Shown here one piece after another: positions 1 to 7,627 of a DNA stretch of 49,586 nt (position 1 is the first letter of the stretch; every line of letters begins with the position of its first letter). The stretch is from the NCBI GenBank assembly GCA_014874385.1, contig JACWAE010000049.1, positions 1 to 49,586 on the forward strand, read 5' to 3'. Source of the stretch: Dehalococcoidia bacterium. GTDB lineage: Bacteria; Chloroflexota; Dehalococcoidia; SZUA-161. Position numbers and translations under genes: made by a program. Under the pieces are notes generated by a model. It was given only the letters and a program-made list of their open reading frames with translations, searched no databases and was not told the origin of the DNA.

Positions 1-277
1 GCCCCCACAGGTCCCGTTCCCACCTCACCTGCCTGGCTATAGCCTGGGAGGGAGTGGTACGGAACTCAGTGATGTCAGCCCCTGCTGAAAATCCTCTATC
101 CCCGACCCCCTTGATGATACCTATCATCACCTCGGGGTCATCATCTAGTGCAGGCAGCACCTCGTACAGCTCGTCCCTCATCTTTATGTTAACCGCATTC
201 AGCGCCTGGGGACGGTTCAGCGTGATATAGGCAATGCCCTCCTTTTTCTCGTAAATAATCGTTTCAAAGGCATTCAT
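1..277 (-). CDS. Enoyl-CoA hydratase/isomerase (crotonase) family, partial at left edge
   Basis: Only the first 92 codons are in the window; the gene runs off the left edge. The protein starts MNAFETIIYEKKEG and continues with ITLNRPQALNAV and then GDRGFSAGADITEF. These are the crotonase N-terminal strand and the FSAGAD oxyanion-hole segment. Crotonases hydrate or isomerise acyl-CoA thioesters in the cytoplasm. The catalytic glutamates lie beyond the edge, so the exact reaction cannot be read. The start lies 12 bases after the stop of the neighbouring crotonase, so the two are very likely co-transcribed and probably arose by duplication. Confidence 0.85.
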   Translation of the reverse strand, partial: MNAFETIIYEKKEGIAYITLNRPQALNAVNIKMRDELYEVLPALDDDPEVMIGIIKGVGDRGFSAGADITEFRTTPSQAIARQVRWERDLWG

Positions 278-289
278 ACTAAGAGTACC

Positions 290-1066
290 TTATTCTCCCT
301 TGAATTGCGCCTTCCTTTTCTCCAGGAAAGCCTTGATACCTTCGGCTCTGTCTTTGGTTGTCTGCAACAGGAATGAGAGGTCAGCCTCCAGTCTCAGCCC
401 TTGCGCGAGCGTCACGTCCATGCCCTTGCTCACCGCCTCCTTGGCATATCTCACGGCAATGGGTGCCCTTGAGACCAGCTTCTTGGCGATCGCCTCAGCT
501 TCCTCACGGAGTTTTTGCTTCGGCACTACCTTGGAAACCAAGCCAACGCGGTATGCCTCGGCAGCGTCTATAGGCTCTGAGGTAATGACCATCTCTGTAG
601 CCTTCCCCTTGCCCACAATTCTGGGCAGACGCTGGGTTCCTCCGCCGCCGGGGATGATGCCGTGGGAGGTCTCGGGGAAACCGAAATGGGCGTCCTCCGA
701 ACAAATCCTGATATCGCAGCTCAATGCCAGCTCCAGGCCAGCGCCTAAAGCATCCCCGTTGATAGCAGCGATCACAGGGCAATTCAGGCCAGCCACCGCC
801 TTTGAGCTCAGGCTTGCCGAATTCATCTGCTTAAGGTTATCTGCGGAGACAGAGCGAAGCTCGGCAATATCGAATCCAGAGCAGAATACCTCACCGGCTC
901 CAGTGACGACAACCACCCTGACCTCATCATCCTGGTTTATGGCGCGGCAGGCATCGACAAGCTCGTTCGCCATCTCAAGGTTTATAGTGTTGCCTGTGAG
1001 GGGGCGGCTGAGGGTGAGCCAGACGACCTGCTCTTTTTTCTCGTAGATTATGGTCTTGTAAGGCAT
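290..1066 (-). CDS. Enoyl-CoA hydratase/isomerase (crotonase) family protein
   Basis: This is a complete 258-residue crotonase, the usual length. FCSGFDIAEL (about 61-70) and GDALGAG (104-110) form the oxyanion hole. Both acid/base glutamates of the hydratases are present: E112 in GAGLELA and E132 in FGFPET, corresponding to E144 and E164 of the rat enzyme. The GGGGTQRLPR segment follows. This supports true hydration of an enoyl-CoA rather than one of the other crotonase reactions, but the acyl substrate cannot be told. It is the upstream member of a two-gene unit with the partial crotonase at the left edge. The enzymes fit the CoA-centred metabolism seen elsewhere in the window (CoA-transferases, Nudix, acyl-CoA synthetase). 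Confidence 0.92.
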   Translation of the reverse strand: MPYKTIIYEKKEQVVWLTLSRPLTGNTINLEMANELVDACRAINQDDEVRVVVVTGAGEVFCSGFDIAELRSVSADNLKQMNSASLSSKAVAGLNCPVIAAINGDALGAGLELALSCDIRICSEDAHFGFPETSHGIIPGGGGTQRLPRIVGKGKATEMVITSEPIDAAEAYRVGLVSKVVPKQKLREEAEAIAKKLVSRAPIAVRYAKEAVSKGMDVTLAQGLRLEADLSFLLQTTKDRAEGIKAFLEKRKAQFKGE

Positions 1067-1228
1067 GAGGTTTCCTTGGCTCGGAGTCCAGAGAAAATCT
1101 TACCTGACCCACAAGACTGTGTCAAGGAAAACACGGGTTATGGCAGACGTTATCATCCACAGGAAAACTGTGGCGTTGTCACTGCTAAGGGCTCAGGGCC
1201 GAAGGGTTAGGTGAGGGTGGATGATGCC

Positions 1229-1256
1229 CGTAGGGGCAGACCCGCGTGTCTGCCCG
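1229..1256. repeat. REP-like hairpin with GTAGGGG head
   Basis: The 8-bp arms GGGCAGAC and GTCTGCCC (1234-1241 and 1248-1255) surround CCGCGT, preceded by CGTAGGG. It lies about 50 bases past the end of the ferritin-like gene but has no following T-run on either strand, so it is not a standard terminator. The same head followed by a different hairpin occurs near 35278 and 38008, which marks a dispersed family. The rest of 1067-1305 shows no gene. Confidence 0.6.
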
Positions 1257-1305
1257 AAACCGGTAAGGAGACCCAGCCAGGCCAGGAAGTCCGGATGAAT
1301 TATCT

Positions 1306-1533
1306 CTACTTCATATGCTCCAAGTCGATCTCAGCCTTGATTTGATGGAGTTGGGCCCTGAGTTCGGCTTCGTGTGCTCTCTCTTGTTCCAACAAAAGCG
1401 AAAAGGTCTTTTTAGCGCTTTCACTCGTTGCTTTCCGGTGGGCGTTTTTGTAGTACTCGATTGAGGCTTGCTCGCGCGCTATCGCAATCGATATTATTTC
1501 AGCTACTTCTTGCAGGTCTTTTATCTTAGACAT
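1306..1533 (-). CDS. Small ferritin-like/rubrerythrin-like protein
   Basis: This is a 75-residue, mostly helical protein. Two helices carry the metal-site pattern EQASIEYY and EQERAHEAEL, the E...Y and E..H signature of half a rubrerythrin/ferritin four-helix bundle. Full ferritin-like domains are about 140 residues, so this would have to dimerise to build a di-iron site. The start is chosen at the ATG at 1533 because GGGAGGGGGAAGTC precedes it. An ATG eight codons upstream has no such site. It follows the cytochrome b5/DUF2231 gene by 28 bases and is likely translated from the same message. A role in iron or peroxide handling is inferred from the family only. Confidence 0.7.
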   Translation of the reverse strand: MSKIKDLQEVAEIISIAIAREQASIEYYKNAHRKATSESAKKTFSLLLEQERAHEAELRAQLHQIKAEIDLEHMK

Positions 1534-1561
1534 GACTTCCCCCTCCCGATTGTCCAACGCC

Positions 1562-2251
1562 TCAGGAGTAGACTATTTTGCCTCCGTAATGGCCCAGAAT
1601 ACCGACTATCGGAACTAAAATCACCAGTAGCGCCAGGTACACATAAGAATAAGATACTTCTGATATCAGGATATTTGTGTCTACAGTTCGCCAGATAAAA
1701 CACGTTGTAACAACAACAGCCAGCAAAACACTGAACATCGCTTTTCGGATAAATACTCTGGTCATCCTCTTTTCGTAAGTCACACTCCAACTGAATACGC
1801 CGGAAAACCCGGACAAAGCTGCAGTTAAGAAATCACCTATAAGCAAATAGTATGACGCTGATTCAAAAGAGGGTTTATCGGTAGAAATATAGATAATGGC
1901 TAATATAGGGATCGCGATGGAGTATGCTATCGCAAAATGAACTAGCATAGGATGAGGATGAAATCCTTCTATTCTGCTTGCCAGCGTCCTTATAGAAGGC
2001 TTCTCTTTTCTTAGCTCCCCCACGACCGGGAATTTCGTCAATACTTCTTCGGCGTGGGGTGCATTCGTTATCTCTTCAGTCGAATCGGTTCCGGCAAAAT
2101 GGCGGCCCTGATGCTTCCCGCCTGTCCAGAGAGGACTGCCGGAAACGTCATAGACCTTTCCTTTGAAAGCTATGTATGCGGGTTTCCCGGATTTTCCATC
2201 AAACCCTTTCAGCTCTCTCAAGGTGAATAGCTTTTGCCCTGCGTTTCCCAT
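1562..2251 (-). CDS. Cytochrome b5-like heme domain fused to DUF2231 membrane domain
   Basis: The 229-residue protein has two parts. Residues 8-80 form a bacterial cytochrome b5-like domain: FTLRELKGFDG, AYIAFKGKVYDVS, then GGKHQGRHFAGTD with candidate heme histidines H47 and H51, and APHAEEVL with H66. Residues about 97-229 form a DUF2231 membrane domain starting HPHPMLVHFAIAY, with four hydrophobic helices. DUF2231 proteins are thought to be heme or electron-transfer membrane proteins, so this is probably a membrane electron carrier. It leads a two-gene unit with the ferritin-like gene. A 46-bp element upstream (2389-2434) is shared with the next unit. What it donates electrons to is unknown. 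Confidence 0.82.
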   Translation of the reverse strand: MGNAGQKLFTLRELKGFDGKSGKPAYIAFKGKVYDVSGSPLWTGGKHQGRHFAGTDSTEEITNAPHAEEVLTKFPVVGELRKEKPSIRTLASRIEGFHPHPMLVHFAIAYSIAIPILAIIYISTDKPSFESASYYLLIGDFLTAALSGFSGVFSWSVTYEKRMTRVFIRKAMFSVLLAVVVTTCFIWRTVDTNILISEVSYSYVYLALLVILVPIVGILGHYGGKIVYS

Positions 2252-2388
2252 TTATTCCTCTTGGAACTCTTAAATCAGGTTACTCTGCAAAAAGAATGCC
2301 CAGGCTCTTTGCGTAATTCTGAGCCCTTTTGCTTCTCTGTTATTCGACTGTGCCAGGATACTCTACATGCTAACAGCAGAGAATCTAG

Positions 2389-2434
2389 AAATCATAAAAT
2401 TGAGAGGAAAAAGATTAAGAAGTTATGACATTTT
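2389..2434 (-). promoter_or_regulatory. Promoter-like element shared with 4323-4368 (copy A)
   Basis: On the minus strand the element is AAAATGTCATAACT, 21 bases, then TTTTATGATTT. The copy at 4323-4368 has the same 14-base block, the same spacing and TTTTATGACTT; 35 of 46 positions agree. It contains TTAATC, 16 bases, then TATGAT as possible -35 and -10 boxes, about 139 bases before the start of the cytochrome b5/DUF2231 gene. The conserved block just upstream of the -35 box is where an activator could bind. The rest of 2252-2503 shows no gene. Confidence 0.6.
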
Positions 2435-2503
2435 TACGAGCATCTAACACCGCTATATGCTGAAAAGGCAAGTGATTTCAGGGCGCTATAAGTCACGGCG
2501 TTC

Positions 2504-3082
2504 CTACGACCTTTTGTTTTTTAGCTTGTCGCTGTAATGCTCGCGAAACTTCGCTAGTTTTGGCGCAATAACGACCTGGCAATAAGGTTGTGCCATATTT
2601 TGCTTGAAATAATGTTGATGATAGTCCTCCGCCGAATAGAAGGAACTAAATGGTGTAACCTCAGTTACGATGGGAGCATCCCATATCTTCGCCGCATCGA
2701 GCTCCTTAATCAACTGCTCAGCAATAGCTTTTTGCTTATCGTCGTGGTAGAAAATTACAGAGCGATATTGAGTGCCCACATCAGCCCCTTGACAATTCAA
2801 AGTTGTGGGATCGTGCATCGAGAAAAATAACGCTAAAATCTCTCTATATGAAATCACCTTCGGATCAAACACTACTTGCACCGCTTCAGCGTGACCCGTC
2901 CTGCCTCCGCATACCTCTTTATAGGATGGATTTGCCGTCTTGCCGCCCGAGTAGCCTGATACTACACGCTCTACGCCTTCTAACTCATTGAAGATGGCTT
3001 CAAGACACCAGAAGCAACCACCGGCGAGCGTGGCAACCTCCATGTCGTTGTTGCGCTCGCTAGAGCTTTGATTATTCTCCAT
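2504..3082 (-). CDS. msrA: Peptide methionine-S-sulfoxide reductase MsrA
   Basis: The enzyme reduces the S form of methionine sulfoxide in proteins. The 192-residue protein has the catalytic GCFWC motif with C23 as nucleophile, followed by LEAIFNELEGV, GYSGGKTANPSY, GRTGHAEAVQV, DPTTLNCQGADVGTQYRS and AEDYHQHYF, all standard MsrA blocks. A resolving Cys may be in PYCQVV near the C-terminus. The start at 3082 is favoured over an ATG five codons upstream because GGGGAGGGG lies directly before it. There is no signal peptide, so it is cytoplasmic. It follows a sulfite-oxidase-like lipoprotein gene in the same direction by 66 bases, which puts cytoplasmic and possibly exported methionine-sulfoxide repair side by side. 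Confidence 0.95.
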   Translation of the reverse strand: MENNQSSSERNNDMEVATLAGGCFWCLEAIFNELEGVERVVSGYSGGKTANPSYKEVCGGRTGHAEAVQVVFDPKVISYREILALFFSMHDPTTLNCQGADVGTQYRSVIFYHDDKQKAIAEQLIKELDAAKIWDAPIVTEVTPFSSFYSAEDYHQHYFKQNMAQPYCQVVIAPKLAKFREHYSDKLKNKRS

Positions 3083-3148
3083 CTTACCCCTCCCCACATG
3101 AAATCAAAATTCATACAGCCCTTTTAATTCGACTCGTAACAGCACTTC

Positions 3149-3823
3149 TCACTGAAAAGCAGGGCCGTTAATATCTGCGTTATTGTTGTACCCCTCTTTT
3201 TCCCAATATCCGCGGAAATCTTCGCTCGATGATAGCTCAATCCTTTGTACCCATTTAGCCCATTTGTAGCCGAATTTCCCTTCGGCAACAACCTGAAAAG
3301 GGAACCCCCTATCTGCAGGCAGTGTTATATCGTTGAGCTTAAGTGCGATAATTGTGCTGTTGCCCAATATGTACTGCAGATCCAATGAAGTAAATCCGGC
3401 AGAATCATCTGCGCTATAAAAGATGACCGTTTTAGCGTCAGGCTGAACCCCGGCTTGCTCAAAAATGGAGGCTAGAGTCGGCCCTGTCCATTTAGCCGTG
3501 AAGGACCAGCCCTCAACACAGTTGAGTGTGACCAGCCTCGACTCCTGGGGTAGCGACAGAAGGTCAGCATAGGTCAATTTCAAAGGGTTATTCACGAGTC
3601 CGTCCACGGTAAGCACATAGGTATCTTTATTTATGTACTGGGTACCCTTTATTGCATTGTTTCGCTGCTGACTTATGGGAGTAAGCTTAACTCCCAAATA
3701 TTCTGTGGCCTCCGTCTCTCCGGGTGGCGGTGTGAAAGGCTGCTTACAGGCGGTTATCGGCACAGCAAGCATCAACATAATGACTATTGGCAATACCAAC
3801 CTTTGTACGAACTTTCGACTCAT
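3149..3823 (-). CDS. Lipoprotein with sulfite oxidase/MsrP-like molybdopterin domain
   Basis: The protein has 224 residues. A signal peptide ends in PITAC with the lipid Cys at C26. The rest (about 60-215) is an oxidoreductase molybdopterin-binding domain (PF00174 type): YVLTVDGLVNNP, YADLLSLPQ, LVTLNCVEGW with the molybdenum-ligand Cys C102, and FPFQVVAEGKFGYKWAKW. This is the fold of MsrP/YedY and sulfite oxidases. Start at 3823 is supported by GGAGG six bases upstream. It sits 11 bases after a small membrane cytochrome gene and before msrA, so an MsrPQ-like periplasmic methionine-sulfoxide reductase is a reasonable inference. Oddly, the leader has no twin arginine, although molybdopterin enzymes usually leave the cell folded by Tat. 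A sulfite or other oxide substrate cannot be excluded. Confidence 0.8.
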   Translation of the reverse strand: MSRKFVQRLVLPIVIMLMLAVPITACKQPFTPPPGETEATEYLGVKLTPISQQRNNAIKGTQYINKDTYVLTVDGLVNNPLKLTYADLLSLPQESRLVTLNCVEGWSFTAKWTGPTLASIFEQAGVQPDAKTVIFYSADDSAGFTSLDLQYILGNSTIIALKLNDITLPADRGFPFQVVAEGKFGYKWAKWVQRIELSSSEDFRGYWEKEGYNNNADINGPAFQ

Positions 3824-3834
3824 GGCTGCCTCCT

Positions 3835-4206
3835 CTACGTAAAGTATTCCATGTAGACGACCCCTGCCAGAAGACAAACTCCAATAGTAACAAGTATGCT
3901 GTTGGGTAACCAGACTTTCTTTAAGCATCGAGACGGTAATCTAAGCCTTACGTTTGTAAGCACATGCGTAATAAAGACAACCGCCATAGGAACTTGAATG
4001 ACTCGGTGAATTGAATCTGCCGTACCCCGATCAATCAGGCCGAATGAAGCCTTGTATATTATTTCGGTACGAGTAATGCCCCATCCGGAAATTAACAAAA
4101 CAATAATCGCAGCCAGGAGGAGCCAGGCGCTTACTCGAGCGATCCGCTTCAAATAAACGTTTGCCCTTCCCGCATCCTGAACAACGCTCTGTATTTGCTG
4201 GCTCAT
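3835..4206 (-). CDS. Small membrane cytochrome b-like protein
   Basis: The 123-residue protein has three hydrophobic helices at about 26-44, 70-88 and 101-119. H67 at the start and H81 inside the second helix (SIHRVIQVPMAVVFITH) could be heme b ligands. It is the first gene of the cyt b, molybdopterin lipoprotein, msrA unit, with an 11-base gap to the second gene. This position suggests it passes quinol electrons to the lipoprotein, as MsrQ does for MsrP, but it is only about half the length of MsrQ and is not an obvious homologue. It may belong to a DUF4405-like or cytochrome b561-like group. The promoter-like element 4323-4368 lies upstream. Confidence 0.65.
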   Translation of the reverse strand: MSQQIQSVVQDAGRANVYLKRIARVSAWLLLAAIIVLLISGWGITRTEIIYKASFGLIDRGTADSIHRVIQVPMAVVFITHVLTNVRLRLPSRCLKKVWLPNSILVTIGVCLLAGVVYMEYFT

Positions 4207-4686
4207 TTTGTTACTGCCGCCTCATGCTGGATTGCGGATTCCAATACTATGACAACTCAACACAGGTCTGGTTATTCGCAGGGAGATAGTCCGGTTACAA
4301 TGATAGGCATTGGGGGATAAACAAGTCATAAAATGCGGATGCAAAAAGTCAAATAGTTATGACATTTTAGGGAAGTATCCGAACCGCTGAATTCCATGCC
4401 GTCCCAAAAACCAAATGCTTTTAGAACGCCATGCTGTGTAGGGCTACAGAAGGACTTGTATATTGAACGGGGTATAATGGGCCCGGGGAGTTAAGGAGGC
4501 GACAAAAGGGCTCCATTTTAGGGCAAGCACATAACAAGAACAAAACCCCATCCCGCCCATGTCCGCACGAAATGGTTTTTATACATCGATACGCATAAAA
4601 CTGCGAAAGATAACTGCATGCGCAGGCAATCCGCTACCTTAACGAGGCCTGCATCGCTTCATGCCGCCTTAAAAGGTGACCCGGCA
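4207..4686. other. Intergenic region, 480 bases, no gene seen
   Basis: Between the cytochrome b start and the end of the GNAT gene there is no convincing reading frame. It holds the shared promoter-like element at 4323-4368. On the plus strand a GGTATAAT box near 4470 and a TAAGGAGG near 4492 are not followed by an open frame. A small decayed gene is possible but not supported. Confidence 0.6.
4323..4368 (-). promoter_or_regulatory. Promoter-like element shared with 2389-2434 (copy B)
   Basis: On the minus strand it is AAAATGTCATAACT, 21 bases, then TTTTATGACTT, with the same spacing as the copy at 2389-2434. Inside are TTGACT (4347-4352) and TATGAC (4325-4330), 16 bases apart, as -35 and -10 boxes. 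The -10 lies about 118 bases before the cytochrome b start. The long leader leaves room for a 5' UTR. Confidence 0.62.
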
Positions 4687-5190
4687 TCACTCATCACTCT
4701 GTTCGACATTCCTCACAAAGTCGACCATATTCCCTTTGCGAAAATTCAGCGTACTGAAGAACTTCTTCAACTGTTCGTCGTCTTCTCTTAGAAGCACTTG
4801 CACCTCAACTTTGTTTTGCTCACAAACCTCACAAAACGTTTCCACCAGACTTCTACCTATGCCCAAATGCTGATACTGAGGGTGTACCCCCATCATGTCT
4901 ATCCACCCTTTCATATCCTTTCCATATTTTACTCCGCGAATGTCTCCCAGAAGGAAGCCCACCGTTACTCCATTCAGCTCTGCTACAAAACTCAGGGCCG
5001 GATGATATACTTCTGCCTCCACGTCAGCCTCTACTTGCCATGAGATAGCTCGTTGCGGGCCAGATAACGACCTATCTATTACTTTTACTTTCGGTATATC
5101 TTCGTCAAGCATGCGACGGATTTTAATTTTGCTTTCATCTCCTTGCATTGCTGGCACCCCATACTCCACTCGCCTTTTCCCACTTATCAC
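4687..5190 (-). CDS. GNAT family N-acetyltransferase
   Basis: The 167-residue protein has a GNAT core: IRRMLDEDIPKV at the start, SFVAELNGVTVGFLLGDI (strands 2-4), then GVHPQYQHLGIGRSLV, where QHLGIG (107-112) is the acetyl-CoA pyrophosphate loop, and FSTLNFRKG near the end. It resembles RimI-type acetyltransferases, but the acceptor cannot be told. The start used here is a GTG with GGAG five bases upstream, nine bases after the previous gene. An internal ATG at codon 15 is an alternative. It is co-directional with the small unknown gene at 5200-5442. Confidence 0.85.
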   Translation of the reverse strand: MISGKRRVEYGVPAMQGDESKIKIRRMLDEDIPKVKVIDRSLSGPQRAISWQVEADVEAEVYHPALSFVAELNGVTVGFLLGDIRGVKYGKDMKGWIDMMGVHPQYQHLGIGRSLVETFCEVCEQNKVEVQVLLREDDEQLKKFFSTLNFRKGNMVDFVRNVEQSDE

Positions 5191-5199
5191 GATGCTCCA

Positions 5200-5442
5200 C
5201 TATCGCGGATAATTAGTATCCTTTAAACCCTTAGCAGCTATATCCTCTATAAGTTGATTCAATGACGGGAGATGATGGATTTTCTGACGCTGCATCAGCC
5301 TGGCCGCCTTCTCAACGATAGGGCTCTTGGTCAAATGGCATGTCCTCACAGCTTCCAGCCCCTTAACAATACGGAGACATTCCTCATAGGACAGCTCCGG
5401 TTTGTAGTTTTGGTCGATGTTCTGTTCGTAAGGCTGGCGCAT
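5200..5442 (-). CDS. Small conserved-looking protein of unknown function
   Basis: The protein has 80 residues, is charged and predicted helical, and has no signal peptide or membrane segment. Visible stretches are SYEECLRIVKGLEAVRTCH and PIVEKAARLMQRQKIHHLPS. I do not recognise the family. The frame ends nine bases before the GNAT gene, and an AAGG-type ribosome site precedes the ATG, so co-translation with the acetyltransferase is likely. It could be a partner or substrate of that enzyme, but nothing in the sequence shows it. Confidence 0.5.
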   Translation of the reverse strand: MRQPYEQNIDQNYKPELSYEECLRIVKGLEAVRTCHLTKSPIVEKAARLMQRQKIHHLPSLNQLIEDIAAKGLKDTNYPR

Positions 5443-5588
5443 TCTTGCCCTTATAAAGGGATAAATTTGCCCATGCTTCAGCGGCTTCTTGCGTCAGTAT
5501 ACATCCCGCGGTAGAATATCGCAAATGCCAGGTATACACAAAGTATGCAGTATAGCAACTCAACGAATAGTTAGTTCTGGGCAGTAAA

Positions 5589-6521
5589 ATGATAATCGAC
5601 ATGCATTCACACTTGTTTGTAAAAGAGTGGCTTCCTCGCGAATTTTGGGAGGGGATAGTCAAGACCGCTCAGTCCCAGGCAAAGAGAATAATGAAGGCAG
5701 ACATTCCCTTCGATGAGATGGAAAAGATAGCCCTTACACCTCTTTGGGAGTCTTCTGAGAAGGCTCTCCTGGGTGAGATGGAGGCAGCGGGGATAGATAA
5801 GACAGTGATATTGCCTCAGGACTTCGAGATAGGTCTGAGCAGGACAGAAGTCACCATCGAAGAGCAAAATAGGCTGCATGCGGAGCTCATGAAAAAGCAT
5901 CCGGACAGGTTGATAGCCTTTGTCGGCATCGACCCCAGAAGAAAGAACAGCGTGGAATTCCTGGAAAAGGGCATTAAAGAATGGGGGATGAGGGGGCTCA
6001 AGCTACATCCTGCTACGGGATTTTTCCCCAACGACAGAAGATTCTATCCACTCTATCGGAAGTGCGTGGACCTCAAAATCCCGGTCCTTTTTCACTCCGG
6101 GCCCATCATATATCCCCTGAGAAGTCAACCTGCCCACCCGGTATACCTGGATGATGTCGCAGCCGATTTCCCGGACTTAACCTTAATCGCAGCCCACATG
6201 TCTCACACCTGGTGGCAAGATTTGCTGGCGATAGCTGCGGTGAAACCGAATATATTTGTAGATATCTCCGGCTGGGAACTGGAGGTCATGGCCCGCTATG
6301 AGGATTTCTGCAGAATCCTGAAAAGATTCATAGATGAATTGGGATATGACAGGATATTGTTTGGCACCGACGGCCCCGGCTTCAGACAAGTCTGCCCCCC
6401 TCGGGACTACGTGCAATTGATTAGAGGGCTTTTACAGAAATCCCCTGAAGGGATAAAATTCACCGCAGAAGAAATTTCGGCTATACTGGGTGGGAATGCA
6501 CAGAGAATTCTAAACCTGTAG
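5589..6521 (+). CDS. Amidohydrolase family 2 (TIM-barrel metal hydrolase)
   Basis: The 310-residue protein begins MIIDMHSHLF, with the H6-x-H8 metal pair on strand 1. Later come GLKLHPATGF (137-146), LFHSGP with H169, IAAHMSH with H203 and H206, and LFGTDGPGF with D261. This order is typical of the ACMSD-like amidohydrolase_2 family, which hydrolyse or decarboxylate small carboxylated substrates at one zinc. It starts a plus-strand run with a DapA/NanA-type aldolase (60-base gap) and a 2-hydroxyacid dehydrogenase. Together these look like a catabolic pathway for a small organic or sugar acid: ring or lactone opening, aldol cleavage, then reduction of the keto acid. The substrate is not identifiable. 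Confidence 0.88.
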   Translation: MIIDMHSHLFVKEWLPREFWEGIVKTAQSQAKRIMKADIPFDEMEKIALTPLWESSEKALLGEMEAAGIDKTVILPQDFEIGLSRTEVTIEEQNRLHAELMKKHPDRLIAFVGIDPRRKNSVEFLEKGIKEWGMRGLKLHPATGFFPNDRRFYPLYRKCVDLKIPVLFHSGPIIYPLRSQPAHPVYLDDVAADFPDLTLIAAHMSHTWWQDLLAIAAVKPNIFVDISGWELEVMARYEDFCRILKRFIDELGYDRILFGTDGPGFRQVCPPRDYVQLIRGLLQKSPEGIKFTAEEISAILGGNAQRILNL

Positions 6522-6581
6522 CGCTTCGCATGACGAAAGTGCTTCTACAATGAGCGCCAAATAAAGAGACGGAGGGGGTTA

Positions 6582-7478
6582 ATGATGAAATTCGAGGGAG
6601 TTTATCCCGCGATGGTCACTCCTTTAAACAGGGGACTTAAAATCGACGAGAATGGCTTGAGGCACGAGGTAGATTTTCTGGTCCGAAGTCACGTACATGG
6701 ACTTGTGGCCCTGGGAAGCTCGGGGGAATTCCCCTATCTAACTGTAGATGAGAAGAAAAGGGTGATCGATATCGTGGTCGAGCAAGCTGACCGGCGGGTA
6801 CCGGTTGTCGTCTGCACCTCGAGCGTGGGCACAGACGAAGCTATACTGTTGAGTAAATATGCCAGGGACAGAGGAGCAGACGGCCTCCTGATCAATCTGC
6901 CTATATATTTCCCCCTTACGGATGACGATGTATTTAATCACTACAAAGCAATCTCGAAAGCCGTAGACCTGCCGATTCTGCTTTATGACTTTCCGTATGT
7001 CACCCACCTGGAGATGTCGCCCGAGCTGATTTCCAGGCTATCCCGTATAGAAAACATTGTGGGGATTAAAGAGACTGGGCCAGTAGAAAAAGCTGAGCAA
7101 ATCTTGCATATGATAAAGAAAGAGCCCTTCTACGTTTTCACCGGCATCAGTTTCATCCTGCTCCAGGCTCTAAAGATCGGGGGAGCCGGGGCCATATGCC
7201 CAATTCCGTGCATTGTGCCCAGGGAAGTTGTTGCGATATATGAGAGTTTTAAAAAGGGAGATATGGAAAAGGCTTCGCAATTGCAGGAAAAGATTTATCC
7301 GCTCGTCTCCATGGTGGCTGTGCCCGTGCAGTCTCCCGTAGTGAAGGAGGCAATGCGCCAGTTGGGGCACCCCATCCAACCCTATGTCAAGAGCCCTCTT
7401 CCCCGGATAACAGCGGCACAGAAAGATATCGTGAGAAAATCCCTGCTAGGACTGGGATTGATTAAGAGCAAAGGATAG
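6582..7478 (+). CDS. Dihydrodipicolinate synthase/N-acetylneuraminate lyase family aldolase
   Basis: The protein has 298 residues, the normal length. The class I aldolase residues are present: Schiff-base lysine K163 in IVGIKETG and tyrosine Y135 in LLYDFP. The first loop reads GSSGEF where DHDPS has GTTGES. That departure, and the catabolic neighbours, argue against lysine biosynthesis and for a keto-acid aldolase such as a 2-keto-3-deoxy-sugar-acid lyase. A strong GGAGGGGG site precedes the ATG pair. It lies between the amidohydrolase and the dehydrogenase in one direction, and pyruvate released here could feed the dehydrogenase. Confidence 0.9.
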   Translation: MMKFEGVYPAMVTPLNRGLKIDENGLRHEVDFLVRSHVHGLVALGSSGEFPYLTVDEKKRVIDIVVEQADRRVPVVVCTSSVGTDEAILLSKYARDRGADGLLINLPIYFPLTDDDVFNHYKAISKAVDLPILLYDFPYVTHLEMSPELISRLSRIENIVGIKETGPVEKAEQILHMIKKEPFYVFTGISFILLQALKIGGAGAICPIPCIVPREVVAIYESFKKGDMEKASQLQEKIYPLVSMVAVPVQSPVVKEAMRQLGHPIQPYVKSPLPRITAAQKDIVRKSLLGLGLIKSKG

Positions 7479-7627
7479 AAGAGGCGCTGCGCTCATCATA
7501 GAGTCTCTGAACAGCAGGAGGACACGATCGGCGAATTTCATCATGACACTCAAATGAAGCCGCGACGACTAAGAATGGTTTGGCATCTGCAAGGTATGCT
7601 CGCAGGGAAGCGGATGGGAGGTTGGCT

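Noticed and set aside
300-1046. Long open frame on the plus strand opposite the crotonase
   Set aside because: It is a mirror of a clear crotonase gene with both catalytic Glu. No family motif is seen in the plus frame.
3080-3082. MsrA as a second selenoprotein
   Set aside because: The catalytic residue at codon 23 is a normal Cys codon. No in-frame TGA is present.
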